DNA from: Nesterenkonia sp. LB17
GTDB taxonomy: Bacteria > Actinomycetota > Actinomycetes > Actinomycetales > Micrococcaceae
Assembly (NCBI RefSeq): GCF_022565915.1
Contig: NZ_JAJOYX010000007.1
Span: forward strand, 1 to 64,000
DNA length: 64,000 nucleotides
Direction of reading: 5' to 3'
The translations under genes and the position numbers were made by a program. Shown piece after piece: positions 24,490 through 33,288 of this stretch. Under the pieces are notes generated by a model. The model was given only the letters and a program-made list of their open reading frames with translations. It was not told the origin of the DNA and ran no database searches. The stretch's first letter is position 1, and each line of letters starts with the position of its first letter.

Positions 24490-24541
24490 CACAGACAAGC
24501 GGCCCTCGCTCCATCACTGGAGCGGGGGCCGCTCGTCTGTG
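24490..24541. terminator. Terminator after the DUF4212/SSS operon
   Basis: A long stem of about 24 bp with one or two mismatches pairs CACAGACAAGCGGCCC (24490 on) with its counterpart ending at 24541, around TCAC. It lies 23 nt after the symporter stop. Confidence 0.85.
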
Positions 24542-24547
24542 GCCTGC

Positions 24548-24601
24548 GGTTCCGAGCCGACGCTGGGTTCGGAGCTGAGGGTTGGTTCGGAGCTGACGCT
24601 G
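24548..24601. repeat. Three 18-bp tandem repeats downstream of the epimerase gene
   Basis: Copies begin at 24548, 24566 and 24584. The first reads GGTTCCGAGCCGACGCTG. The first and third differ at two positions; the second diverges at its 3' end. They lie between the symporter terminator and the epimerase stop. Confidence 0.75.
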
Positions 24602-24633
24602 GGCAGGCGCAGGGCCCGCGGTCAGCCTGAGGG

Positions 24634-25494
24634 TCAGCCCGAGGCGGGGTCTGTGGCATCGCGCCAGGAGTGCCTCGGCTCGTAGCCGAGCTCCCGGCGG
24701 GCCTTCTCGATGGAGAGCAGCGTGTCATTGACGCCGAGCTCACCGCGCAGCGCGACCTCCGGGAAGACCTCTGCGACGAGTTCCGCGTTGGGCCGGGACA
24801 TCACCGTGTCCGCGGCGGCGATGATGTAGCGCTCGAACCCCGGGCCGGCGACCTCGAGGGCGCGCTGGACGGCCTGGGCGCCGTCGCGCGCGTCGATGTA
24901 GCCCCAGAGGTTCCACTTGCGCAGCCTCGCGTCGGAGTCGAAGGCCGGGAAGTCTGCGTAGTCTTCGGGGTTCATCACATTGGAGAAGCGCAGCGCGGTG
25001 ATCGAGAGCTGCGGGTTCCAGCGGACCAGTTCGACCGCCATCTGCTCCTCCAGGTGCTTGACCAGAGAGTAGGTGGACTCGGGCCGTGCGGGGTACTGCT
25101 CGTCCACCGGGATGTAGGGCGGAGGGGTGTCGAAGGGCAGTCCCAGCACGGTCTCGCTCGAGGCGCAGACGATCCGGTCGATCCCGAGCCGGACTGCGGC
25201 CCAGAAGACGTTGAAGGTGGCCGTGACGTTGTTGTGGAAGGTCGCGACGTCGGTGCGGATTCCGGGCGCCGGGACAGCAGCCAGGTGCACCAGGGCGTCC
25301 ACGCCGTCGTGCTGATCCGCGACCCCGCCCAGCGCGTCGATGACCTGGCCGTAGTCGGTCAGATCCAGCTTCACGAAGCCCGGGCCGCGGGTGCCTTCGA
25401 CATCGAGGCCGATGACCTCATGACCCGCGGATCGCAGCTCCCGCGCCACGACGGTGCCGAGCTTGCCTGTGGATCCGGTGACTGCGATTCTCAT
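24634..25494 (-). CDS. NAD(P)-dependent epimerase/dehydratase family protein
   Basis: A 286-residue extended SDR enzyme. The Rossmann motif GSTGKLG lies at residues 7-13, an acidic residue at about 31 (GLDVEG) suggests NAD preference, and catalytic YSLVK is near residue 142. HLAAVPAP marks the family core. Relatives act on nucleotide sugars or sugar acids (for example uronate dehydrogenase), but the substrate cannot be named. The ATG at 25494 has GAGGCGCC upstream. The gene stands alone, with 18-bp tandem repeats after its stop. Confidence 0.85.
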   Translation of the reverse strand: MRIAVTGSTGKLGTVVARELRSAGHEVIGLDVEGTRGPGFVKLDLTDYGQVIDALGGVADQHDGVDALVHLAAVPAPGIRTDVATFHNNVTATFNVFWAAVRLGIDRIVCASSETVLGLPFDTPPPYIPVDEQYPARPESTYSLVKHLEEQMAVELVRWNPQLSITALRFSNVMNPEDYADFPAFDSDARLRKWNLWGYIDARDGAQAVQRALEVAGPGFERYIIAAADTVMSRPNAELVAEVFPEVALRGELGVNDTLLSIEKARRELGYEPRHSWRDATDPASG

Positions 25495-25626
25495 GGCGCC
25501 TCATTCTGGTGTGTGCTGGGACTGTGTGCTGGATCTCAACGGATCCAGTGGCCACAGTAATCCACAGCGGCGACCAAGCGGGATCTCACTGGTTGCCTTC
25601 TTCCCAGGGTCGGTGTGGGTCGAGGA

Positions 25627-26121
25627 TCAGTGTGGGGCACGGCCGAGGCCGAGTGCGTCGAACACTGAGGAGGGCTGGGTCAGGCACCAGCTGAAGACCG
25701 GGTCTGGGTAGATGATCCCCACCGCATAGTCTCCGTCGAGCACCAGCAGCGGCTGCGCTCCGGAGATGCGGTACCGGGCCAGCACTTCCTCGATCGGGTC
25801 CTCCGGGCTGAGTGGGCCGGGGGCGACCCCGATGAGCGCGGCGCAGCGCTTCTTCTCCCACTGCGCAGGATGCTCCAAGGCCACTTCGGCCAGGACGGCT
25901 TCGGTGATCAGGCCCAGCGGCTGGTGGGAGAGTCCGACGACCAGTGCGGCCGCGTCCAGACCACGCACCAGCGCCGCGGCGTCGCTCAGCGACGCGGTCA
26001 CCGAGACGACCGACTCGACGGGAGACATGAGGTCGCTGACGCGGAGTTCGCGCGCCCCCCGCGAGCGAAGAGTGGCGTGGCGGCCGGTGAGCCGTGCGGT
26101 CGAACGTGAAATGTGCTCCAT
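25627..26121 (-). CDS. CBS-domain-pair protein
   Basis: A 164-residue soluble protein. Two CBS motifs lie at about residues 27-85 (VSDLMSPVESVVSVTASLSDAA, given in parts) and 90-150 (PLSPEDPIEEVLARYRISGAQPLLVLDG). CBS pairs bind adenine nucleotides and serve as energy or signal sensors. No catalytic domain is attached. The ATG at 26121 has GAGGG six nt upstream; a TTG two codons earlier is less likely. It lies downstream of the BMP transporter operon on the same strand, separated by 100 bp with weak dyad symmetry, so co-transcription is uncertain. Confidence 0.78.
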   Translation of the reverse strand: MEHISRSTARLTGRHATLRSRGARELRVSDLMSPVESVVSVTASLSDAAALVRGLDAAALVVGLSHQPLGLITEAVLAEVALEHPAQWEKKRCAALIGVAPGPLSPEDPIEEVLARYRISGAQPLLVLDGDYAVGIIYPDPVFSWCLTQPSSVFDALGLGRAPH

Positions 26122-26220
26122 AGGCAACCCTCAAGTAGTGAACCGAGAGCCCGCTGCTTGAGCTGGTAAGAGCCTATAGGGAAGGTCGTCTGCGGTAAAG
26201 ACGCCCTATCGGCGCCTTGC

Positions 26221-27522
26221 CTACTTCACGTATGGGGTGCCGTTGGCCGCAGGAGGCCGAACCCTGCCCACGAAGCCTGCCACCGCGAAGATGGTGATCA
26301 CATAGGGCAGCATCAGCAGCGCCTCGGAGGGCACCGGAGTGCCGATGGTGGCCAGCACGTTGCCCAGTGAGGTGGAGAACCCGAACAACAGGGCTGCCAG
26401 CAGCGCCCCGATGGGGTGCCAGCGACCGAGGATCATCGCAGCCAGCGCGATGAAGCCGGCGCCTGCCGACATCTCCTTGCCGAAGGCGAGCCCCTGTCCG
26501 ATGGTGAAGAAGGCACCGCCGAGTCCGGCGATCGCCCCGGCCAGGATCACGTTGTAGACCCGCATCCGGTTGACCTTGATGCCCACGGTGTCTGCGGCCT
26601 TGGGGTGCTCCCCCACCGCGCGGGTGCGCAGGCCCCAGCGGGACCGGAAGAGGAAGATGTTCAGGAGCCCCACGATCAGGTACATCAGGTAGACCAGGAT
26701 GGTCTGGTTGAACAGCACCGGGCCGATGATCGGGATCTGCGAGAGTCCCGGGATCGGCAGTCGCGGCAGCTGCTGGCGGGCGTTCCACAGCTCTGGGTTC
26801 TGGGTCAGCGCCGTGGAGAAGAGGAATCCGGTCAGCCCGATGATCAGCACGTTGAGCACCACGCCGACGATGATCTGATTCACCTGGTACTTCACCGAGA
26901 AGAACACCAGCAGCGCACCGACCAGCGCACCGGCGATCGGGGCGAAGACCAGCCCCATGTAGGCGCTGGTGAACACCGAGGCGGCGACGGCGGCGAGGAA
27001 CGCTCCGGCCAGCAGCTGCGCCTCGATGGCGATGTTGATGACGCCTGAGCGCTCACCCACCAGTCCGCACATGGCGCCGAAGATCAGCGGCACCGACAGT
27101 GCCAACGCTCCGGTGAGCATGGTGACCAGCGGGATGACGGCGCCGCGGTCGGCGCCGGCCCAGACCAGGAACGCGAACACGAAGAGCACGCCGAAGAGCA
27201 GCGGCAGCCACAGCCGGGCCTGCGCGCGGCGAGACGCCTGCCAGAAGGCGAAGCCAGCCAGCACGACAAGCACCACCGCCGAGATCCAACCTGCTGGGCG
27301 CGAGGGCAGCTCCACGATCGGGATCTGAAAGAAGTCCCCGCCCGAGGAGAGTCGGAAGTGAGTCCGCGCGCCCTCCGGAACGGTCAGCGCGAAGAGCACG
27401 CTCAACGCTGCCAGCACGGCGTAGGTGATCGGGTACTTCCAGGAGATCGGACGAACCCCGGTGGACGCCCGCTTCAGCGGGTCCGTCTGGACGGCAGCGG
27501 TGCTCACGGTCTGTTCGCTCAC
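26221..27522 (-). CDS. ABC transporter permease, BMP/nucleoside-type importer (second permease)
   Basis: A 433-residue permease of the BPD_transp_2 class, with about 10 TM helices. Landmarks are MCGLVGERSGVINIAIEAQLLAGAF (cited as MCGLVGERSG and INIAIE), which is the typical GxxxERxGxxNI segment, and AVGEHPKAADTVGIKVN. Its partner permease is encoded just upstream, with GTGA overlap. Together with the ATPase and BMP lipoprotein it forms an importer resembling nucleoside transporters (Tmp/Yuf/PnrA-type). Last gene of the operon. Confidence 0.92.
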   Translation of the reverse strand: MSEQTVSTAAVQTDPLKRASTGVRPISWKYPITYAVLAALSVLFALTVPEGARTHFRLSSGGDFFQIPIVELPSRPAGWISAVVLVVLAGFAFWQASRRAQARLWLPLLFGVLFVFAFLVWAGADRGAVIPLVTMLTGALALSVPLIFGAMCGLVGERSGVINIAIEAQLLAGAFLAAVAASVFTSAYMGLVFAPIAGALVGALLVFFSVKYQVNQIIVGVVLNVLIIGLTGFLFSTALTQNPELWNARQQLPRLPIPGLSQIPIIGPVLFNQTILVYLMYLIVGLLNIFLFRSRWGLRTRAVGEHPKAADTVGIKVNRMRVYNVILAGAIAGLGGAFFTIGQGLAFGKEMSAGAGFIALAAMILGRWHPIGALLAALLFGFSTSLGNVLATIGTPVPSEALLMLPYVITIFAVAGFVGRVRPPAANGTPYVK

Positions 27523-28949
27523 TTGCCAGGCTCCTGTGTCGTGGTGCTCGGTGGCTGCGTGTCATTCGGCCCGGTGCCCGACGCCTGGGTGCCCGATGGT
27601 CCGGTGCTCCGCGAACCGGCGCTCGGTGCGCCGGAGGTCTGCAGCTCCCGCTCCGTCGTGGAGCCGGTGGGGGCCGCACCCTTCGCCGTGCGCCGGGAGC
27701 GTCGGGTGCGGATCCGCGGGCGCCCATCGGCGTGGGGCAGGAAGAAGATCGCGCGCACCAGCGGCGGGGCCGCGATCATCAGCACGATCACGGCCTGCAG
27801 GACCAGCACGATGTCGATCGGGGTGCCGGTCTGAGCCTGCATCAGCACGCCGCCGGCGCGCAGCCCGCCCAGCAGCAGCCCCGCCAGGAAGGTGCCCAGG
27901 GGCTTGGAGCGTCCGAGCAGCGCCACGGTGATGGCGTCGAAGCCCAAGGTGCCGGCCACACCGCCGGCGAGTCGATACTCGGTGCCCAGCACGTGGGCGG
28001 CGCCGCCGAGGCCGGCGAGACCACCGGCGATCACGAGCACCAGCGCGGTGGCCTTGGGCACGTTGATCCCGGCAGTCCGCGCTGCCTCCGGGTTCTCCCC
28101 GATGGCGCGGAACTCGAAGCCGAGCGTGGAGCGCTCCAGCAGCCACCACACACCGAGGGTGGCCAGGATGGCGATGAGGAACCCGGCGTGGAGTCGGAAC
28201 CCGGATCCGAGCAGCGAGAAGAGCTGGGCGGATTCATCGACCGAGCTCGAGAGCGGCTGGTTGGAGCCGGTCTGCTTGTACCACTCCTGCTGCAGCAACC
28301 AGGCGAGCAGATAGATGGCGATGTTGTTGAGCATGATCGTCACGATCACCTCGTTGGCCCCGGTGCGCGCCTTGAGCACACCGGCGATCCCACCCCAGAT
28401 GGCGCCGCCGAGGATGCCGCCGGCGAGCGCGAGCAGCACGTGCAGTCCCACCGGCATCGAGAGCGCGTAGCCCAGGAACCCGGCGGAGGTGGCGCCCAGG
28501 ATGATCTGTCCCTGGCCGCCGATGTTCAGCATCCCGGAGCGGAAGCCGATGGCGATGCCGAGCCCGGCCAGGATCAGCGGCACCGAGTAGACCATCGTCT
28601 CGGTCAGCGGTCGGATCGAACGCGCCGCCGAGGGCGCCTGCCAGTCGAAGACCGCCCCGCGGAACAGCGATGAATAGGCCTCCCGCAGCACCTGGAAGGA
28701 GGTCTCCAGGAAGCCGGTGGGCTGGGCGAAGAAATAGCTCAGGCTGGCCTGGACGTCGCGGTTGGCGGCGAGGATCAGCACCGCGCCGACCACGAGGGCG
28801 ACGACGACTGCCAGCACGGTCACCAGCCAGGAGGTCTGGCCCAGCTCGCGCAGCACACGCGAGAGCCGGCCCTCGGCCTCGGCCCAAGGGCTCTGCTGCT
28901 CGGGCTTCGGGGCAGGGGTCATTCCCTGCTGCGACCCTGATGCGCTCAC
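27519..28949 (-). CDS. ABC transporter permease, BMP/nucleoside-type importer (first permease)
   Basis: A 476-residue permease, with about 9 TM helices and the matching signature GFRSGMLNIGGQGQIILGA and RAIGENPEAARTAGINV. The C-terminal 75 residues are a low-complexity Ser/Thr/Pro/Gly tail, not part of the family. GTG at 28949 overlaps the ATPase stop, and its own stop overlaps the next permease, each as GTGA, so translation is coupled throughout. It forms a heterodimer with the second permease by family knowledge. Confidence 0.92.
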   Translation of the reverse strand: MSASGSQQGMTPAPKPEQQSPWAEAEGRLSRVLRELGQTSWLVTVLAVVVALVVGAVLILAANRDVQASLSYFFAQPTGFLETSFQVLREAYSSLFRGAVFDWQAPSAARSIRPLTETMVYSVPLILAGLGIAIGFRSGMLNIGGQGQIILGATSAGFLGYALSMPVGLHVLLALAGGILGGAIWGGIAGVLKARTGANEVIVTIMLNNIAIYLLAWLLQQEWYKQTGSNQPLSSSVDESAQLFSLLGSGFRLHAGFLIAILATLGVWWLLERSTLGFEFRAIGENPEAARTAGINVPKATALVLVIAGGLAGLGGAAHVLGTEYRLAGGVAGTLGFDAITVALLGRSKPLGTFLAGLLLGGLRAGGVLMQAQTGTPIDIVLVLQAVIVLMIAAPPLVRAIFFLPHADGRPRIRTRRSRRTAKGAAPTGSTTERELQTSGAPSAGSRSTGPSGTQASGTGPNDTQPPSTTTQEPGK

Positions 28950-30535
28950 TTGTTCTCCTCTGCTTCGGCCTGCTCGTCGGCCTCGGCCAGCACGGTGTGG
29001 TGGGTGGCTGCCTGGGCCTGCGCCTCATCGGCGGGCACCCCGGCCATCATCAGTCCGAGCACATCGCGGCTGGTGCTGGCCGGCACGATCCCTACGATCC
29101 TGCCGCGGTACATGACCGCGATCCGATCGGCAAGGTTCAGCGCCTCGTCAAGCTCTGTGGAGACGATCAGGCAAGGCGTGCCCTTGTCGCGCTCCTCGAT
29201 GATCGTGCGGTGCACGAACTCGATGGAGCCGACATCGAGGCCGCGGGTGGGCTGGCTGGCCACGAACAGCCGCAGGTCTCGGCTCATCTCACGGGCCAGC
29301 ACGACCTTCTGCTGATTGCCCCCAGAGAGCGTAGAGATCGGGTCATCCACGCCGCCCATGCGCACATCGAAGCGCTCCGCCTGGGTCTGCGCGGCCTCGC
29401 GCATCACCGGCAGACGCAGCGCGACGTTTCCGGGGCCCCCGGCGTAGGGGGGCCGGTCATACATGTCCAGCACATAGTTCTCGGTGATGGTGAAGGCGCC
29501 GATGACGCCGTCGGTGCTGCGGTCCTCCGGGACGAAGCCCAGTCCGGCCGCCAGGCGCTGCTTGACGCTGAGCGGAGCCAGATCCTTGTCATCGAGCAGG
29601 ATGCTGCCCGCCACCGGGGTCCGGAGCCCCAAGACGGTCTGGGCGAGCTCGCTCTGCCCGTTGCCGTCGACCCCGGCGATGACCAGGATCTCGCCCCGGC
29701 GCATCTGGAAGTCGACGTGGTCGACGACCACCTTGTCCGCGCTGTTGAGCACGGTCAGTCCGCGCACCTCGAAGCAGACCTCACCGGGATCCGCCGGTTC
29801 CTTGGCGGTGGTCAGGTTGACCTCGCGGCCGACCATCAGCCCGGCGAGCTCGGTCTCGGTGGACTGCGGGGAGGTCTCCCCCACCACGGCGCCGCGCCGA
29901 ATCACGGTGATGCGATCGGCCACGGCGCGGACTTCACGCAGCTTGTGGGTGATGAAGACGATGGAGGTGCCCGAGTCGCGCAGCTGTCCCATGATGGTGA
30001 TCAGCTCGTCGGTCTCCTGCGGGGTCAGCACCGCGGTGGGCTCGTCGAGGATGAGCACCTTCGCGTCGCGGGACAGCGCCTTGATGATCTCCACGCGCTG
30101 CTGAGCCCCGACCGGGAGGTCCTCGATGCGCGCATCGGGGTCCACGTCGAAGCCGAAGCGCGCGGAGATCTCCAGGACCTTCGCGCGAGCCTGAGCCATG
30201 TCCATGATGCCGGCGGCGCGGGTGGGCTCGTAGCCCAGCGCGACCGACTCGGTCACGGTGAACACCGGGATCAGCATGAAGTGCTGGTGCACCATGCCGA
30301 TCCCGGCATCCACGGCGTCACCGGGCCCGTTGAAGCTGACCCCCTGGTCATCCAGCAGAATCTCACCCTCGTCGGGGCTGTAGAGCCCGTAGATGGTGTT
30401 CATCAGAGTGGACTTGCCAGCTCCGTTCTCCCCGAGCAGGGCGTGGATCTCGCCCGGCTCCACGGTGAGGGAGATCCGGTCATTGGCGGTGAAGGAGCCG
30501 AACCGCTTCGTGACTCCTCTGAGCTCAAGCTTCAT
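28946..30535 (-). CDS. Double-NBD ABC transporter ATP-binding protein of the BMP importer
   Basis: A 529-residue protein with two ABC domains, like sugar (RbsA-type) and nucleoside importers. NBD1 has GENGAGKST (about residues 35-43), the signature region LPVGAQQRVEI, and Walker B VLILDEPTA. NBD2 has a degenerate Walker A, GVDGNGQSE, and LSGGNQQKVV with Walker-B-like LFVASQPTRGLD. The normal asymmetry of this family is thus preserved. The ATG at 30535 is 32 bp after the lipoprotein gene. A 21-residue tail after the second domain is Ala/Glu-rich. Confidence 0.94.
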   Translation of the reverse strand: MKLELRGVTKRFGSFTANDRISLTVEPGEIHALLGENGAGKSTLMNTIYGLYSPDEGEILLDDQGVSFNGPGDAVDAGIGMVHQHFMLIPVFTVTESVALGYEPTRAAGIMDMAQARAKVLEISARFGFDVDPDARIEDLPVGAQQRVEIIKALSRDAKVLILDEPTAVLTPQETDELITIMGQLRDSGTSIVFITHKLREVRAVADRITVIRRGAVVGETSPQSTETELAGLMVGREVNLTTAKEPADPGEVCFEVRGLTVLNSADKVVVDHVDFQMRRGEILVIAGVDGNGQSELAQTVLGLRTPVAGSILLDDKDLAPLSVKQRLAAGLGFVPEDRSTDGVIGAFTITENYVLDMYDRPPYAGGPGNVALRLPVMREAAQTQAERFDVRMGGVDDPISTLSGGNQQKVVLAREMSRDLRLFVASQPTRGLDVGSIEFVHRTIIEERDKGTPCLIVSTELDEALNLADRIAVMYRGRIVGIVPASTSRDVLGLMMAGVPADEAQAQAATHHTVLAEADEQAEAEENK

Positions 30536-30567
30536 CGCTGCGGTGTCGCCAATCAGTTATTCGCGGG

Positions 30568-31653
30568 TCAGGACGGGGCGTTCTCGGACTCGACGACGGT
30601 CTCGCCATCGATGATCTCCTGGCGCAGCTGCTCGATGGCCTCTGCCACCTCGGAGGGCACCTCGTCCTCGAAGTCATGGAACGGTGCGAGTCCGACACCC
30701 TCGTTCTCAAGGGTGCCCACGTAGGACTCGTTGGTGAAGCCGTCCTGGACACCTTCATCGATGGTGGCGTAGACGGCGGCGCCGATCTCCTTCATCACCG
30801 AGGTCAGCACGATGTCTCCGTAGTCGGTGGACTCGTAGCCGTCGGAGTCGACCCAGATCATCTTGGCGTCGGCTGACTCCAGGGCGGGACCTGCACCGAC
30901 GCCGGCGTTGCCGGCCACGGGCATGATGACGTCGGCGTCCTGGCTCAGCAGCTGCTCGGTGACCTCACGGCCCTGGGTCTGGTCGCTGAAGTCGCCGGAG
31001 AAGCTGCCGTTCTGGCCGTCCTTGTCCCAGCCGACCACCTCGACGTCGCCGTCGTTGTCCTCGTTGTAGCGCTCCACGCCGTCGGCGTAGCCGTCCATGA
31101 AGACGGTCACCGAGGGGATCTGGATGCCGCCCCAGGTGCCGACCACTCCGGTCTCAGACATCGCGGCGGCGACGTAGCCGGCCAGGTAGGCGGCTTCACC
31201 GGTGTTGAACACCAGCGGCTTCGCGTTCTCCGGCTCTTCACCCTCTTCGAAGTTGAAGTAGGAGTCGATCAGCGCGAAGTCGGTCTCGGGGTTGGCCTCG
31301 GCGGCTTCACGCAGGCCCTCTTCAAGCAGGAAGCCGACGCCGAAGACGACGTCGCAGTTCTGCTGGACCATCGTGTCGACGTTGGGGCCGTACTCAGACT
31401 CGGCGGTGGACTGCGCATCGGCGGAGTCGACGCCGAGCTCGTCGATCGCCATCTCCAGGCCCTCGAACGCAGACTGGTTGAAGGAGCGGTCATCCCAGCC
31501 ACCCTCATCGGAGACCAGGCATGCCTTGTAGTCGACCTCTTCGGAGGCGGCGCCGTCGCCCTCCTCCTCAGGGGCCTCTCCACAGGAGGACAGGATCAGT
31601 GCTGCGGCGGCCGTCGCGGCGATGGCACCGCTGGTCTTGAAGGACCTCTTCAT
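30568..31653 (-). CDS. BMP-family substrate-binding lipoprotein of the ABC importer
   Basis: A 361-residue exported lipoprotein. The signal peptide ends in the lipobox LSSC with Cys24, followed by an acidic linker and the BMP (PnrA-like) domain. Typical segments are DEGGWDDRSFNQSAFEG, AGNAGVGAG and WVDSDGYEST. Homologues bind purine nucleosides, and that is the most probable ligand class. The ATG at 31653 is preceded by GAGGAG with a good gap; longer readings to 31746 are unlike any signal peptide. First gene of a four-gene operon, with a promoter and operator-like repeats upstream. Confidence 0.93.
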   Translation of the reverse strand: MKRSFKTSGAIAATAAAALILSSCGEAPEEEGDGAASEEVDYKACLVSDEGGWDDRSFNQSAFEGLEMAIDELGVDSADAQSTAESEYGPNVDTMVQQNCDVVFGVGFLLEEGLREAAEANPETDFALIDSYFNFEEGEEPENAKPLVFNTGEAAYLAGYVAAAMSETGVVGTWGGIQIPSVTVFMDGYADGVERYNEDNDGDVEVVGWDKDGQNGSFSGDFSDQTQGREVTEQLLSQDADVIMPVAGNAGVGAGPALESADAKMIWVDSDGYESTDYGDIVLTSVMKEIGAAVYATIDEGVQDGFTNESYVGTLENEGVGLAPFHDFEDEVPSEVAEAIEQLRQEIIDGETVVESENAPS

Positions 31654-31677
31654 GGGGTTCTCCTCATGGTGCAAGAA

Positions 31678-31697
31678 CGGCACCCATACGGGTGCCG
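31678..31697 (-). promoter_or_regulatory. Leader hairpin 25 nt upstream of the BMP lipoprotein gene
   Basis: CGGCACCC at 31678-31685 pairs perfectly with GGGTGCCG at 31690-31697 around ATAC. If transcription starts near 31711 this stem lies in the 5' leader, close to the ribosome site. It may affect stability or translation; there is no evidence of a ligand-binding fold. Confidence 0.45.
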
Positions 31698-31717
31698 AGA
31701 AACGAGTGATGCAGGCA

Positions 31718-31774
31718 ATAGTACGGCACATTTCCCGCTCAAACATTGCTCGGATGTTTCGGTGATGTTCACCG
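31718..31774 (-). promoter_or_regulatory. Promoter and operator-like inverted repeats of the BMP transporter operon
   Basis: On the minus strand TACTAT (31723-31718) is a good -10. Two inverted repeats stand just upstream: AAACAT-N7-ATGTTT at 31741-31759, overlapping where a -35 would be, and CGGTGA-TGT-TCACCG at 31760-31774. Both are perfect 6-bp arms. The arrangement suggests repression or activation by one or two dimeric regulators. Identity unknown. Confidence 0.45.
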
Positions 31775-31796
31775 GCCTGATGCAGCAGAACTCGGC

Positions 31797-33164
31797 TCAG
31801 GCAAGCTCTTTGGCCGTGGTGTCCGGAGCAAGCTTCAGCATCAGCAGCACCGCCAGAACCACCCCGATCAGGCAGATCCCGAAGGCTCCGGCCAGGCCGA
31901 AGGTCGGCTCCATCCAGGCGATGAAGAGCAGCGGGCCCAGCCCGGCGCCGATCCGCGAGATGGTCGATGCCCAGCCGAAGCCCGATCCGCGCAGTTCCGT
32001 GGGGTAGAGCTCAGAGACGTAGGTGTAGAGCACCGGGATCGCGATCTGGATCACCATGCCGAAGCCCAGCAGCAGGATCAGCACGGCGGTGGGCAGGTGC
32101 ATGGTCAGCCCGAGCACCACCAGCATCGCGGTGGCCACCGGAGCGGAGATCGCCAGCAGCACCCGGCGTCCGGTGATCTCCACGAGCACCGTGGAGATCA
32201 CCACCCCGACGAGTCCGACGGCGGCCATTCCTGCGGTGCGGATGAACGCTTGATCTTGTTCGTACCCGGCGTCGATCAGAAGGGTGGGCATCCATTGAAT
32301 CGCGATGTAATAGACGGTCATGATCGCGAGGAAGAGCACCCAGGAGACGGTGGTGACCCGCCAGCCGTGCGCCCAGACGAGCTTCAGCTGCTCTCCCACC
32401 GCACGGAAGCTGAGCTTCGCGGGAGCCTGGGTGGTCTCCATCGTGTACTCCTGGACCGGAGCCCCGGTGCGGGTCACCATCGAGTCGATGACCTTGCGCG
32501 CCTCCTCCATCTGCCCCTGGCGCATCAGATACATCGGAGACTCAGGCACGTAGAGCCGCACCGCGAAGACCAGCAGCGCGGGCAGGATCATGGCCAGCAG
32601 CGGCAGCCTCCAGTCGCCCCATGTCCCGACCAGCCAGGCCGAGACGAAGCCGGCGAGCGCCGCTCCGATGGGCCACCAGCCGTCCATGGCGGTGAGCACC
32701 CGTCCGCGCTGCTTGGCCGGGGTGAATTCGCCCACCAGGGCGTAGTCCACCGGGATGCAGCCGCCGAGGCCGACGCCGGCGAGGAAGCGGAAGAGCACGA
32801 ACCATTCCAGGCTTCCGGTCATGGCACCGGCCACGGTGAACAGCGAGAAGATCAGCAGCGTCCAGGCGAAGGCCTTCTTGCGCCCGATCCGGTCGGCGAT
32901 CGTGCCCCACATGACCGCACCCACGGCCATGCCGATCAGGTTCGCCGTGCCGATCCAGGCGGCGTCCGAGGGTGTCAGGTTCCACTCCTCGGAGAGAAGC
33001 GGGATCAGGATGCCGTTGAGCGAGACGTCCCAGGCGTCGAACATGAAGCCGAGCCCACCGATGAGGAAGATCCGGCCCTGGGTGTTCCACCGCCAGGGCA
33101 GGCCCTGCAGGACGGATTCACCGGTGGGCAGCGCCGTGGGAAGATTCGCAGTGTTCTGGTGCAC
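31797..33164 (-). CDS. MFS transporter (sugar/aromatic-acid:H+ symporter type)
   Basis: A 455-residue, 12-TM major facilitator. It has the loop 2-3 signature GTIADRIGRKKAF (about residues 91-103), the PETKGxS-related half motif ending TM6 (LYVPESPMYLM), and a loop with VDYALVGEFTPAKQRGR. It is closest to the sugar-porter/AAHS region of the superfamily; its substrate is unknown. The GTG at 33164 has no ribosome site but lies 6 nt after TACACT, which fits a leaderless mRNA. No metabolic genes flank it. Confidence 0.87.
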   Translation of the reverse strand: MHQNTANLPTALPTGESVLQGLPWRWNTQGRIFLIGGLGFMFDAWDVSLNGILIPLLSEEWNLTPSDAAWIGTANLIGMAVGAVMWGTIADRIGRKKAFAWTLLIFSLFTVAGAMTGSLEWFVLFRFLAGVGLGGCIPVDYALVGEFTPAKQRGRVLTAMDGWWPIGAALAGFVSAWLVGTWGDWRLPLLAMILPALLVFAVRLYVPESPMYLMRQGQMEEARKVIDSMVTRTGAPVQEYTMETTQAPAKLSFRAVGEQLKLVWAHGWRVTTVSWVLFLAIMTVYYIAIQWMPTLLIDAGYEQDQAFIRTAGMAAVGLVGVVISTVLVEITGRRVLLAISAPVATAMLVVLGLTMHLPTAVLILLLGFGMVIQIAIPVLYTYVSELYPTELRGSGFGWASTISRIGAGLGPLLFIAWMEPTFGLAGAFGICLIGVVLAVLLMLKLAPDTTAKELA

Positions 33165-33288
33165 GAGGAGAGTGTAAGCCCGCGGGAGGGGACCCTACTC
33201 CCAGATGACCTTCAGCTCATCGGCAGTCATGTCGACCAAAGGGGTTCCGAGGGTGCCCACATCCCCAAGTGCAGCGCGGAGCGGCCGC

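Noticed and set aside
28670-30724. A 684-codon plus-strand frame opposite the ABC transporter genes
   Set aside because: Mirrors the ATPase codons; no recognisable fold or ribosome site.
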